Shown here: positions 27,048-35,586 of the stretch, piece after piece
Numbering within the stretch: the first letter of the stretch is position 1
Layout of the letters: every line of letters begins with the position of its first letter
Origin: Streptomyces sp. TLI_235
GTDB taxonomy: Bacteria; Actinomycetota; Actinomycetes; Streptomycetales; Streptomycetaceae
Assembly (NCBI GenBank): GCA_002300355.1
Contig: NSGV01000001.1
Span: forward strand, 2,170,001-2,234,000
Direction of reading: 5' to 3'
Length of the DNA stretch: 64,000 bases
Notes under the pieces: model-generated
Seen by the model: only the letters and a program-made list of their open reading frames with translations
What the model was told of the DNA's origin: nothing
The model's database searches: none
Made by a program: the position numbers and the translations under genes

Positions 27048-28202
27048 TCAGGCGCCCGGCTGCGCGGCGCGCGGGCGCCAGGCCCGGGCGGCGGCGATCC
27101 GGCGGGTGGCGCTGGGGTGGGTGCCGAAGAGCAGCACCAGCAGGCGCGGCGGGTCGACGTCGGAGACGTTGGCGACCGCGAGACGGCGCTGCATGGCGAT
27201 GAACTGCTCCGGGTCCGACGTGAGTTCGAGCGCGTGCCGGTCGGCCCGGGCCTCGATCCGGCGGCTCGCCGCGGCCTGCAGCGGGCCGCTCGCGGAGCCG
27301 ATCAGCGCGACCAGGGCGGCCAGCAGCGGCAGGGAGCGCGGGTCTGCGGCGCTGTCGGCGCCGGCCGCGTCCAGCAGCGGCTGCCAGCCGGCCGCCAGCC
27401 CGACCAGGACGACGGCGACGGCGGCCCCGGCCGCGCCGAGCAGGGTGCCGGTCAGCACGTCCCGGTGCTTCACATGGCCGAGCTCGTGGGCGACGACCAG
27501 TTCCACCTCGCGCGGTGCGGCGGTGTTCAGCAGGGTGTCGTAGGCGACGATGCGGCGGGTCGAACCGAGGCCCGAGACATAGGCGTTGAGTGCGGTGGTG
27601 CGGCGCGAGGCGTCCGCGACGAGGACGTCCCGAACCCGGAGGCCGTCCCGGTCGGCGAGGCCCAGCAGGGCGTCGCGCAGCGGGCCGTCCGGCATCGGGT
27701 CGAAGCGGTTGAAGACCGGCTCCATCAGCAGCGGGTGCAGGAAGGACAGCGTGGTCACCAGCAGGGCGGCGAGGACGGCTCCGGGGATCCACCAGCCGTC
27801 CGGCCACCGGTCGGTGAGGGCGTACAGGCCGAGCGCGGCGGGCAGCAGCAGCGCGAGGCCGAGGCCCAGGCCGCGCAGGGCGTCCAGCGCCCAGCCGCCC
27901 CAGCCCTGGGTGACCAGGCCGTAGCGTGCCCGGACGACCCTGATCCGGGCGCCGAAGGGCATCCGCACGGCCTGGCCGAGGACGGCCAGTGCCGCCGCGC
28001 CGCCCAGCACCTCGGCGGTGCGCGAGCCGCCGAACAGGCCGCCCGCCCAGGTCACCAGCGCGGCGCCGGCCGGGGTGAGGCCGAGCACGAGGGTGAGGGC
28101 GAGCGCGGTGAGCGCACCGCCGAGCAGCCACGGCACCTGGGAACGCCGCAGGGCCCGGCCGCGGGCCACCTGCTCGGGCGTGAAGTCGGGGTCGTCCGCC
28201 AT
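27048..28202 (-). CDS. M48-family membrane metallopeptidase
   Basis: A 384-residue zinc protease of the CAAX-protease/HtpX (M48) group. The zinc site is H239-E240-x-x-H243 with the third ligand in E317-A-R-A-D321. About five hydrophobic helices lie at 25-45, 50-75, 108-130, 138-158 and 255-272, so the active site faces the cytoplasm. It also has the LVTTLSFLHPLLMEPVFNRF segment typical of the family. A role in membrane protein or lipopeptide processing is likely. A three-copy 15-bp repeat lies upstream of its ATG, between it and the glnII terminator. Confidence 0.92.
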   Translation of the reverse strand: MADDPDFTPEQVARGRALRRSQVPWLLGGALTALALTLVLGLTPAGAALVTWAGGLFGGSRTAEVLGGAAALAVLGQAVRMPFGARIRVVRARYGLVTQGWGGWALDALRGLGLGLALLLPAALGLYALTDRWPDGWWIPGAVLAALLVTTLSFLHPLLMEPVFNRFDPMPDGPLRDALLGLADRDGLRVRDVLVADASRRTTALNAYVSGLGSTRRIVAYDTLLNTAAPREVELVVAHELGHVKHRDVLTGTLLGAAGAAVAVVLVGLAAGWQPLLDAAGADSAADPRSLPLLAALVALIGSASGPLQAAASRRIEARADRHALELTSDPEQFIAMQRRLAVANVSDVDPPRLLVLLFGTHPSATRRIAAARAWRPRAAQPGA

Positions 28203-28245
28203 GGCACCACCCTACGGAAGGCCGCTCGTCGGGATGCGGACCCGT

Positions 28246-28290
28246 CCGAACGTGACCGGCCCGAACGTGACCGGTCGGAACGTGAAAGGG
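28246..28290. repeat. Three tandem 15-bp repeats in the M48 promoter region
   Basis: Three head-to-tail units based on CCGAACGTGACCGGC run at 28246-28260, 28261-28275 and 28276-28290; the third is degenerate. The block lies 44-88 bp upstream of the M48 start codon and abuts the glnII terminator, so it could be iterated protein-binding sites on one face of the helix. Confidence 0.75.
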
Positions 28291-28328
28291 CCCGCCGCCC
28301 TCTCCGCGGTGCGGAGGGGACGGCGGGC
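28290..28328 (-). terminator. Terminator of glnII
   Basis: GCCCGCCGCCCTCTCCGC pairs, with two mismatches, with GCGGAGGGGACGGCGGGC around a GGT loop, 24 bases downstream of the leftward stop at 28352. Confidence 0.85.
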
Positions 28329-28351
28329 ACAAGCTCCGGGAAGAGCGCGGA

Positions 28352-29374
28352 TCAGACCTGGCCGGCCTTCTCCAGGGCCTCGCAGCAGGTGTTCACCAGG
28401 AGGCGGGTGACGACGTAGGGGTCGACGTTCGCGTTCGGGCGGCGGTCCTCGATGTAGCCCTTCTGCTCCACCTCGACCTGCCACGGGATGCGGACGGAGG
28501 CACCGCGGTTCGAGACGCCGTAGGAGTAGACGTTCCACGGGGCGGTCTCGTGCTTGCCGGTGAGGCGGGACTGGATGTCGTCGCCGTACTGGCTGACGTG
28601 CTCCATGACCTTCTCCTCCGAGGCACCGAGGGACTCGCAGGCGGTGATGATCGCCTCGTAGCCCTCGCGCATCGCCCGGGTGGAGAAGTTGGTGTGCGCA
28701 CCCGCACCGTTCCAGTCACCGCGGGCCGGCTTGGCGTCGAGGGTGGCGTCGATGCCGAACTCCTCGGCGGTGCGGTAGAGCAGGTAGCGGGCGATCCACA
28801 TGTCGTCCGAGACGGTCAGCGCGTCGACCGGGCCGATCTGGAACTCCCACTGGCCGGGCATGACCTCGGCGTTGATGCCGCAGATGGCGAGGCCGGCGTC
28901 CAGGCATCGGTCGAGGTGCAGCTCGACGATCTCGCGGCCGAAGACCTCCTCGGCACCCACGCCGCAGTAGTAGCCGCCCTGCGGAGCCGGGAAGCCGCCC
29001 TCGGGGAAGCCGAGCGGGCGGGAGCCCTTGAAGAAGGTGTACTCCTGCTCGATGCCGAAGATGGCCTCCTGGGAGGCGTACTTCTCGGCGACCTCGCGCA
29101 GCAGGGCGCGGGTGTTGGACTCGTGCGGGGTGCCGTCGATCTCGAGGACCTCGCACAGCACCAGGATGTTGTCACCACCGCGGATGGGGTCCTTGACGAC
29201 CTTCACCGGCTCGAGCACGCGGTCCGAGGCGTGACCCTCGGCCTGGTTGGTCGAAGAACCGTCGAAGCCCCAGGTGGGGATCTTGTCCGCGTTCGGCAGC
29301 ACCCGAGTCTTGGAACGGAGCTTGGCGGTCGGCTTGGTGCCGTCGATCCAGATGTACTCGGCCTTGATTGCCAT
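28352..29374 (-). CDS. glnII: Glutamine synthetase II (eukaryotic-type)
   Basis: A 340-residue cytoplasmic enzyme that makes glutamine from glutamate, ammonia and ATP. Its length and motifs are those of GSII: KAEYIWIDGTKPTAKLRSKTR at the start, WGFDGSSTNQAEG near 35-47, FGIEQEYTFFKG near 105-116, GQWEFQIGP near 170, GDWNGAGAHTNFST near 215-228 and the ATP/ammonia-site segment NRGASVRIPW near 285. It is a second, decameric-type synthetase beside the usual GSI (not in this window). A GlnR-like and PHO-like motif lies upstream, and a hairpin terminator follows. Confidence 0.97.
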   Translation of the reverse strand: MAIKAEYIWIDGTKPTAKLRSKTRVLPNADKIPTWGFDGSSTNQAEGHASDRVLEPVKVVKDPIRGGDNILVLCEVLEIDGTPHESNTRALLREVAEKYASQEAIFGIEQEYTFFKGSRPLGFPEGGFPAPQGGYYCGVGAEEVFGREIVELHLDRCLDAGLAICGINAEVMPGQWEFQIGPVDALTVSDDMWIARYLLYRTAEEFGIDATLDAKPARGDWNGAGAHTNFSTRAMREGYEAIITACESLGASEEKVMEHVSQYGDDIQSRLTGKHETAPWNVYSYGVSNRGASVRIPWQVEVEQKGYIEDRRPNANVDPYVVTRLLVNTCCEALEKAGQV

Positions 29375-29429
29375 TGCGGTGAACCTCACTGCTTGGGTGG
29401 TGGGTGCCCGCGTAGCGTCGCAAGTCGCC

Positions 29430-29466
29430 GTTTCCCGGTTGTTCCTCCTATGTAACGCCCATGTGA
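29430..29466 (-). promoter_or_regulatory. GlnR-box-like motif with overlapping PHO-like repeats, glnII promoter
   Basis: On the gene's strand the region contains GTTAC-N6-GGAAC-N6-GAAAC (29456 down to 29430), matching the actinobacterial GlnR pattern (gTnAC-n6-GaAAC). Just upstream, GTTCACATGGG and CGTTACATAGG form 11-bp direct repeats like a weak PhoP box. In Streptomyces coelicolor both GlnR and PhoP are known to bind the glnII promoter; its use here is inferred. Confidence 0.7.
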
Positions 29467-29557
29467 ACCAACCGTCCGCTGCGGCACGCTCACGGTCGGA
29501 CAGTGCACGTCTCATCATGCGGGCACACCCGTGGGACGGCTGGTTCACCGGAGACGG

Positions 29558-30472
29558 TCAGCGGTGGCGCGCGCGGGCCCGCCGGCGGCGGGTGACCCAG
29601 AGCGCCGCACCGCCCGTGACCAGCAGCGTCGCCGCTCCGCCGAGCAGTGCGCCGGTGCCGCTGCTGCCGGTCGTGGCGAGCGCCTGCGGCTGCTTCGCCG
29701 ACCCCGGGAGGTTCGCCTTCGTGGGCTTCGGGGCCGGCGCAGAGGTCTGGACCACCGGCGCCGGCGCGGGCTTCTCGCAGGAGACGGAGGCCACCGTGAC
29801 CCTGCCCGTCACACGGGCGACGTTGAGGTTCAGCGGGTTGACGTCGACCGACACCTCCAGCGCGGAGGCGGCGGCCGTCGTGGAGGTGACCGTCTTCTTG
29901 GAGAACTCCACCTCCACCGTGCCGACGGCGGGCACGGTGACCCGGCTCGGGCTGTTCAGCCCGACGCTGACCGGGCGGCCGAGCACGGTCAGCTTCAGCG
30001 GGGAGGTCACCTTGGCGGTGGGCTGCCCGTCCACCGGGCAGGTGACCTCGGCGGAGAGCGCCTGCAGGCCGAGCAGGGTGGTGCCGGGCAGACCGGGGGC
30101 GTGCACGTTCGCGTCGGCGAGCGTGACGGAGGCCGAGGTGCCGCGGGCGTCGGCGTGCGTGACGGAGCGGCCCACGTCCGCCTTGACCAGGGTCACCGGG
30201 CGGCCGCGGTCGACGCCGTCCACTGCGGCGGTGAGCATCGAGGCGTCCCGCTCGGCGGGCGTCTGCACCTTGTTGAGGGTGGCGTCGACGGGGATGCGCA
30301 CCGCCTTGTCGAGCAGCGACACCTCCAGGTCGACCTCGGCGGTGACCGCCCGGGCGCTGCCCGCCGAGGGCCCGGGCTCGGCGGCCCGCGCGGCGGCGGC
30401 GGGGAGCGAGACGGCGAGCGCGGAGGCGGCGAGCGAGGCGGCGACGGCGCGGACGGAAGAACGGGACGGCAT
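29558..30472 (-). CDS. Sortase-anchored surface protein (SCO1860-like, LAxTG)
   Basis: A 304-residue secreted wall protein. It has a signal peptide (about 1-30, cleaved near AARA) and a beta-rich Val/Thr/Ser body with two Cys (near residues 160 and 240). A Pro/Ala/Lys linker follows. The C-terminal sorting signal LATTG (near 270) precedes a Gly-rich hydrophobic helix and an Arg-rich tail (WVTRRRRARARHR). Class-E sortases of Streptomyces use LAxTG, so it is probably cross-linked to peptidoglycan. I chose the ATG at 30472, which starts the signal peptide directly. Its function is not known. Confidence 0.88.
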   Translation of the reverse strand: MPSRSSVRAVAASLAASALAVSLPAAAARAAEPGPSAGSARAVTAEVDLEVSLLDKAVRIPVDATLNKVQTPAERDASMLTAAVDGVDRGRPVTLVKADVGRSVTHADARGTSASVTLADANVHAPGLPGTTLLGLQALSAEVTCPVDGQPTAKVTSPLKLTVLGRPVSVGLNSPSRVTVPAVGTVEVEFSKKTVTSTTAAASALEVSVDVNPLNLNVARVTGRVTVASVSCEKPAPAPVVQTSAPAPKPTKANLPGSAKQPQALATTGSSGTGALLGGAATLLVTGGAALWVTRRRRARARHR

Positions 30473-30687
30473 GACGGAGTGACCCCCACAGGCGGACCGG
30501 GAAGAGCGCGCCACCGACGTCACCCGCGCGGGGCGCGGAGACGTCACCCCCGCGCGGGCGCGGATAAAGGCGGGGCGCGCACCAGCCCGGGGGAAGGGGC
30601 TCTTGCTCTGGACTGACACTCAGTCTCACTCGAACCGTCCGTCACCCGAGCACCACGGAGCGTCAGTTCACTCCTTCGGGTGAGGTT

Positions 30688-30721
30688 GACGCCGCGGTCT
30701 GACGCGCCGGGCCGCGGCGTC
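30688..30721 (-). terminator. Terminator of ung
   Basis: A perfect 10-bp stem, GACGCCGCGG / CCGCGGCGTC, lies 20 bases past the leftward ung stop at 30742. Confidence 0.8.
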
Positions 30722-30741
30722 CGAGACTTCGTCCAACTCCG

Positions 30742-31419
30742 TTACGGCAGGCGCCAGTCCACCGGCTGCGCGCCCTGCCCGACCAGCAGCTCGTTCGCCC
30801 GGCTGAACGGGCGGGAGCCGAAGAAGCCGCTGTCCGCGGAGTACGGGCTCGGGTGCGGCGACTCGACCGCCGGGATCCCGCCGAGCAGCGGACGCGCATT
30901 GCGGGCCGGCCGGCCCCAGAGGATCGCCACCAGCGGACCACCGCGGGCCGCCAGCGCCCGGATCGCCTGCTCGGTGACCTCCTCCCAGCCCTTGCCCTGG
31001 TGCGAGTTGGTCTTGCGCGGCGTCACCGTCAGCACGCGGTTGAGCAGCAGCACGCCCTGCTGTGTCCACGGAGTGAGATCGCCGGTGGACGGCGGCGGGA
31101 AGCCGAGGTCCGTCCCGTACTCCTGGTAGATGTTCACCAGGCTCGGCGGGATCGGCCGGACGTCGGGCGCCACGGAGAAGCTCAGGCCCACCGCGTGGCC
31201 CGGGGTCGGGTACGGGTCCTGACCGACGATCAGGACGCGGACCTGGTCGAAGGGCTGCTGGAAGGCGCGCAGCACGTTCGGGCCGGAGGGCAGATAGGTG
31301 CGGCCGGCCGCCAGCTCGGCGCGCAGGAAGTCGCCCATGGCGGCGATGCGGGGCGCCACGGGCTCCAGGGCGCGGGCCCAGCCGGGTTCGACGATCTCGT
31401 GCAGAGGACGGGGTGCCAT
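30742..31419 (-). CDS. ung: Uracil-DNA glycosylase
   Basis: A 225-residue family-1 UDG that removes uracil from DNA. It carries the water-activating motif GQD68[14 protein letters not shown] and the minor-groove loop H189-P-S-P-Y in [21 protein letters not shown]. The typical N-terminal [14 protein letters not shown] supports the ATG at 31419 rather than an upstream ATG. It appears monocistronic with its own terminator. Confidence 0.96.
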   Translation of the reverse strand: MAPRPLHEIVEPGWARALEPVAPRIAAMGDFLRAELAAGRTYLPSGPNVLRAFQQPFDQVRVLIVGQDPYPTPGHAVGLSFSVAPDVRPIPPSLVNIYQEYGTDLGFPPPSTGDLTPWTQQGVLLLNRVLTVTPRKTNSHQGKGWEEVTEQAIRALAARGGPLVAILWGRPARNARPLLGGIPAVESPHPSPYSADSGFFGSRPFSRANELLVGQGAQPVDWRLP

Positions 31420-31516
31420 GGTGATCACCCTAGCGGCCCACTCCGACACGCCGCCGGGGAGCTTGACGCCCGGCCGGTGCCCGTACTCGCCGGCCCCGGC
31501 GCTCAGGCCGGGCTGC

Positions 31517-32608
31517 TCAGGCCACTACACTGCCGCGCAGCACCACGGCCCGCGGATCGGCCAGCACCCGGACGTCCGCCCGCGGGTCCTCCGCGTACAC
31601 CACCAGGTCCGCCGGCGCGCCCTCGGTCAGACCGTCCCGGCCGAGCCACTCGCGGGCCGCCCAACTGGCCGCCGACAGCGCCTCGGTGGCCGACAGGCCG
31701 GCCTTCACCAGCTCGGCCACCTCGTCCGCCACCAGGCCGTGCGCGAGCGAGCCGCCCGCGTCGGTGCCGACGAACACCGGGATGCCCGCGTCGTGCGCGG
31801 CGCCCACCGTGTCGTAGCGGCGCTCGTGCAGCCGCCGCATGTGCGCCGACCAGGCCGGGAACTTGTGCTCGCCGCCCGCCGCGAGCCTCGGGAAGGTCGC
31901 GATGTTGACCAGCGTCGGCACGATCGCGACCCCGCGCTCGGCGAACCGGGGGATCAACTCCTCGGTGAGCCCGGTCGCGTGCTCGACGCAGTCGATGCCC
32001 GCCGCCAGCAGGTCCGGCAGCGACGCGGCGGCGAAGCAGTGCGCGGTGACCCGGGCGCCCTCCTCGTGCGCGGCGGCGATCGCCTCACGCAGCGCGTCCC
32101 CGGGCCAGCAGGCGGTCAGGTCGCCCTCCTCACGGTCGATCCAGTCGCCGACCAGCTTCACCCAGCCGTCGCCGCGGCGGGCCTCGTGCCGGACGAAGGC
32201 GGCCAGGTCGCCCGGCTCGATCTCGTGCGCGTAGTTGCGGATGTAGCGGCGGGTGCGGGCGATGTGCCGGCCGGCCCGGATGATCCGGGGCAGGTCCTCG
32301 CGGTCGTCGATCCAGCGGGTGTCGGCGGCCGAGCCGGCGTCCCGGATCAGCAGGGTGCCCGCGTCCCGGTCGGTGAGCGCCTGCTTCTCGCTGGTGGCCT
32401 CGTCCACGGCGCCGTGCGCGTCCAGCCCGACGTGGCAGTGCGCGTCGACCAGGCCGGGCATCGCCCAGCCGGAGACCGTGCGCACCTCGGCCGCGTGCGC
32501 GGGCCGGTCGAAGGTGACCCGGCCGTCCACCACCCACAGCTCGTCCCGGACGTCCTCGGGCCCGACCAGCACCCGCCCCTTGATGTGCAGCACCGCGCCA
32601 TCGCTCAT
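31517..32608 (-). CDS. Amidohydrolase-superfamily metal-dependent hydrolase
   Basis: A 363-residue cytoplasmic enzyme with a binuclear-type metal centre: H57-x-H59 in [10 protein letters not shown], candidate carboxylated K151 in [11 protein letters not shown]190 in VTAHCFA, H210 in DCVEHATG, and D283 in [13 protein letters not shown]. The N- and C-terminal strands form the small beta-sandwich usual for imidazolonepropionase/prolidase-like amidohydrolases. The preferred substrate (cyclic amide, dipeptide or similar) cannot be told from sequence. It is monocistronic. Confidence 0.9.
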   Translation of the reverse strand: MSDGAVLHIKGRVLVGPEDVRDELWVVDGRVTFDRPAHAAEVRTVSGWAMPGLVDAHCHVGLDAHGAVDEATSEKQALTDRDAGTLLIRDAGSAADTRWIDDREDLPRIIRAGRHIARTRRYIRNYAHEIEPGDLAAFVRHEARRGDGWVKLVGDWIDREEGDLTACWPGDALREAIAAAHEEGARVTAHCFAAASLPDLLAAGIDCVEHATGLTEELIPRFAERGVAIVPTLVNIATFPRLAAGGEHKFPAWSAHMRRLHERRYDTVGAAHDAGIPVFVGTDAGGSLAHGLVADEVAELVKAGLSATEALSAASWAAREWLGRDGLTEGAPADLVVYAEDPRADVRVLADPRAVVLRGSVVA

Positions 32609-32827
32609 GCCGGCACTCTACCGACGGGTCGCGGCCCGCCGGGCCTGGCCGCCGCGGCAGACCGGCGACACACCCCGCCGTACCCGAAAGGCCTCCGCCT
32701 GAGCGCCCTCCTGACCTCCCGCCGCTGACCGCCGCCCGCTCGATCCCGGTGCGCTCCACACACCGCCGGCGTCCATCACCTCGGGCCGGCGCCGCGGTCT
32801 CTGTACGGGTTGCTCGGCTTCGACCGG

Positions 32828-33526
32828 TTACTCGGTTTCGGCCAGGGCAGCGAGAATCAAGGCGCTGACGGCCTTGGTGGACACCGGGTTCTGGCCCGTG
32901 ATCAGGCGGCCGTCACGCACTGCATGCGGCGTCATCGGGACGGTGGAGCGCACATACTTGGCTCCCTTCGCGCGCAGTTCGTCCTCCAGGAGGAATGGCA
33001 CCCTGCGCTTCACGCCGGCAAGACTTTCCTCGACCGTCGCGAAGCCTGTGACGGTGCGGTTCTGTACGAGCGGGCTCCCGTCGGCCTCCTGGAGGTTGAT
33101 GAGGGCGCATGCCCCGTGGCAGACCGAGGAGACGATGCCGCCACCGGTGTAGATGGCCCGGGCTGTTCGCTGCAGGTCGGCGTTGTCGGGAAAATCCCAC
33201 ATTGTTCCATGACCACCCGTGAAGAAGATCGTGGAGTAGTCGTCCGGATCTACGTCGGCAACAGAATCGGTGCCTTTCAGGACGGCCATGAAGGCCGGGT
33301 CGGCGAGATAACTGCGAACCGTCCGGTCGGCGAACAGCCGGCCGAGACTTCGAGGGTCGAGGGGCACCTCGCCGCCCGCCGGGCTCACCACATCCACAGT
33401 GCGGCCGCTCTTCACCGCCTTGTCGTAGAAATGGACGAGTTCGCCCAGCCACAGGCCGGTCCGGTGCCTACTCGCCCCATAGGTGGCCTGATTGGTCACC
33501 ACCGCGAGAATCTTCTTCTGTCTCAT
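32828..33526 (-). CDS. DJ-1/PfpI-family type-1 glutamine amidotransferase-like protein
   Basis: A 232-residue protein with a DJ-1/Hsp31-type fold: KILAVVTNQATYG at the start, FFTGGHGTMWDF near 101-112 (oxyanion Gly/His) and the nucleophile elbow C136-H-G in SSVCHGACALINL. Such proteins act as glyoxalase III or chaperone-type stress enzymes. Base composition is unusual: 33181-33240 is only about 50% G+C in a 73% region, so the gene looks recently acquired. An ATG nine bases upstream (33535) is an alternative start. It ends in TAA, rare here. An SDR gene follows upstream on the same strand. Confidence 0.88.
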   Translation of the reverse strand: MRQKKILAVVTNQATYGASRHRTGLWLGELVHFYDKAVKSGRTVDVVSPAGGEVPLDPRSLGRLFADRTVRSYLADPAFMAVLKGTDSVADVDPDDYSTIFFTGGHGTMWDFPDNADLQRTARAIYTGGGIVSSVCHGACALINLQEADGSPLVQNRTVTGFATVEESLAGVKRRVPFLLEDELRAKGAKYVRSTVPMTPHAVRDGRLITGQNPVSTKAVSALILAALAETE

Positions 33527-33590
33527 CTTTCCCATTTCCCTTTGCCGGCCACCTGAGCATTCGGGCTCGGACGGGGGCCGGGCTCGCCGC

Positions 33591-34352
33591 TCAGGCCTGC
33601 TCGGTGGGGCGTACGAGCAGTTCGGCGACGGCCACGTGCCGGGGGCGGGTGACGATGTAGCCGACGGTGTCGGCGATGTCCTGGCTCTGCAGCCGTTCGA
33701 TGTCGCCCAGGGCAGCGACGATGTGCTGCTGGATGACGTCGGGGTTGTGCGTGCGCAGTTCGGTGTCGACGCTGCCCGGCTCGATGACGGACACGCGGAC
33801 GTGCTGGCGTGCGAGTTCCTGGCGCAGCGCCTCGCTGAAGGCACCGACGCCGAACTTGGTGGCGCTGTACACGGCGGACATGGCGTAGGCGTTGCGGCCG
33901 GCGAGCGAGCCGATGTTGACGATGTCGGCGACCTGACGCGGCTCCTCGGCGGCGGCCTTGACCAGGTGGGGGATTGCCGCGTGGGCGGTGTACATCAGGC
34001 CCATGAGGTTGATGTCGATCATGCGCCGCCAGTCGTCCAGGTCCGCAGCGGGGGCGGGTCCGAGCAGCATGAGGCCGGCGTTGTTGACCAGCGTGTCCAG
34101 GCGGCCCAGGTTCTCGACGGTCCGCTCGACCGCTTCCGCGGCGGCCTGGGCGGTGGTGATGTCGGCGGGCACGACCAGGGCCCTGCCGCCGGCGTCGGAG
34201 ATTTCCGCGGCGAGGTCGGTGAGCCGGTCCTCGCGGCGGCCGACCAGGGCCACGGAGGCGCCCTCGCGGGCAAGCTCCAGGGCGGTGGCGCGGCCGATGC
34301 CGCTGGATGCCCCGGTGACCAGGGCGACGGTTCCTTCGAGACGACGAGTCAT
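33591..34352 (-). CDS. Short-chain dehydrogenase/reductase
   Basis: A 253-residue classical SDR. The NAD(P)-binding motif is TGASSGIG (13-20), NNAG at 90-93, the catalytic S149, and Y162-x3-K166 in SAVYSATKFG. G37-R39-R40 after the second strand favours NADP. Substrates are usually alcohols or ketones; here unknown. It lies 56 bp upstream of the DJ-1 gene on the same strand, and is divergent from a TetR gene that probably controls this pair. Confidence 0.92.
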   Translation of the reverse strand: MTRRLEGTVALVTGASSGIGRATALELAREGASVALVGRREDRLTDLAAEISDAGGRALVVPADITTAQAAAEAVERTVENLGRLDTLVNNAGLMLLGPAPAADLDDWRRMIDINLMGLMYTAHAAIPHLVKAAAEEPRQVADIVNIGSLAGRNAYAMSAVYSATKFGVGAFSEALRQELARQHVRVSVIEPGSVDTELRTHNPDVIQQHIVAALGDIERLQSQDIADTVGYIVTRPRHVAVAELLVRPTEQA

Positions 34353-34486
34353 CGTTCAAGCCTTTCGATGCGCGGCACGGCCGCCTTGCTGCGGGCCGTG
34401 CGGGACGGGAGGAGAGGGCGGCCATCCTTTGCGAGGGCCGTACGGGGGGAGGCCGCTCACGGCCGGGCCGAGGGCAGAATGGGGAA

Positions 34487-35095
34487 GTGAGTACCACCGG
34501 GCGGAAGACGATCAATGCCAAGCATCAGGAGACCACCATCGAGGGAGACCTGCCGCCTCGCGAACGTCTGGTCCGGGCCGCGTCGCGGCTGTTCTATTAC
34601 GAGGGTGTACGAGCGATCGGCGTGGAGCGGCTGATCGCCGAGGCCGGGGTGACGAAGGTGACCTTCTACCGGCACTTCGCCTCCAAGGACGACCTGGTCG
34701 TGGCCTATCTGCGGACCAAGGACGCCTACTACCGCGAGGTGGCCGAGCCGCTGGCCGCCGGGCACCCGCCCGGGGAGGCGATCGACCTGATCTTCGAGGC
34801 GATCGCCGAGCACGCCCGCGAGCGCGGCTTTCGCGGATCGCCGTTCTTGAACGCAGCCGCCGAGTACCCGGATGCCGGCCATCCGGTACGCGGCCTGGTG
34901 GCATCTCACCGGGACTGGCTCCGCGCCCTCTTCCAGGAGCTGCTCACCCGGCTCGGCCACGCCGCCCCCGAGTCGGCCGCCGGCGCGCTGCTGATGCTGT
35001 ACGACGGCGCGATGGCAGCCGGCTACCTGGACGACTCGACGGCCGCCCACACGACTCTGCTGGACGCGGTCCGACTGATCCGGTCGGGCGGCTGA
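34487..35095 (+). CDS. TetR/AcrR-family transcriptional regulator
   Basis: A 202-residue repressor. The HTH lies at about residues 25-70: RERLVRAASRLFYYEGVRAIGVERLIAEAGVTKVTFYRHFASKDDLV. The rest is a helical ligand-binding domain. The start is GTG at 34487. It is divergent from the SDR/DJ-1 pair, which it may control; no clear palindrome was seen in the 134-bp gap. A TAGGTAGA/TCTACCTA inverted repeat lies downstream (35262-35285) instead. Confidence 0.9.
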   Translation: MSTTGRKTINAKHQETTIEGDLPPRERLVRAASRLFYYEGVRAIGVERLIAEAGVTKVTFYRHFASKDDLVVAYLRTKDAYYREVAEPLAAGHPPGEAIDLIFEAIAEHARERGFRGSPFLNAAAEYPDAGHPVRGLVASHRDWLRALFQELLTRLGHAAPESAAGALLMLYDGAMAAGYLDDSTAAHTTLLDAVRLIRSGG

Positions 35096-35586
35096 CCCCG
35101 TCGAGGGTGCGCGCAACACCAGCCCCCTGGTGGATCCCGAGCGAGCCGGGGCGCGGATTGGCTTCATGGCACTTCACCTCTGTTCGACGTGCACCGGGAC
35201 CGGCCGACAGTTGCCTGCCCGGCAGTCCCGCCCGGAAGGCCGAGATGCCACTCCCAGGAGGTAGGTAGACCGGTCACTCTACCTAGCGACCGACCATACC
35301 TCCCCGGCGTCCACGCGCCAAGGGGGGTGGTCCGCGTGTGGGATCCCTCACCGGTAGCGGCGGCTTCGACGCCTCCGGGAGCCGGCAGATCGACTTCGTC
35401 TCGCCGGTGCACGCCGAGGCCGCCACCGGCAACACCAGCCCGGTCGCCCTCGGTGGCCGCCGCGCCGCTCGTACCTCTCGCTGCTCGGCCGGAAGGAGCG
35501 CAGGACGGACGCCGGACGGGCCGTCCTCCCGCACGCCGTGTCGAGGACCGGGTGGGGCGCTCCGCACAGGTGCGTCCCGACGGCTG
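35096..35586. other. Gene-free stretch with an orphan operator-like palindrome
   Basis: About 490 bp between the TetR gene and the secreted repeat protein hold no convincing gene on either strand: the open frames are short, lack ribosome sites and have no family motifs. At 35262-35285 lies an inverted repeat with 8-bp arms (TAGGTAGA / TCTACCTA) around an 8-bp centre containing ACCGGT, like a TetR-type operator, but it faces no recognisable start codon. The region may be the remnant of a lost target gene. Confidence 0.5.
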
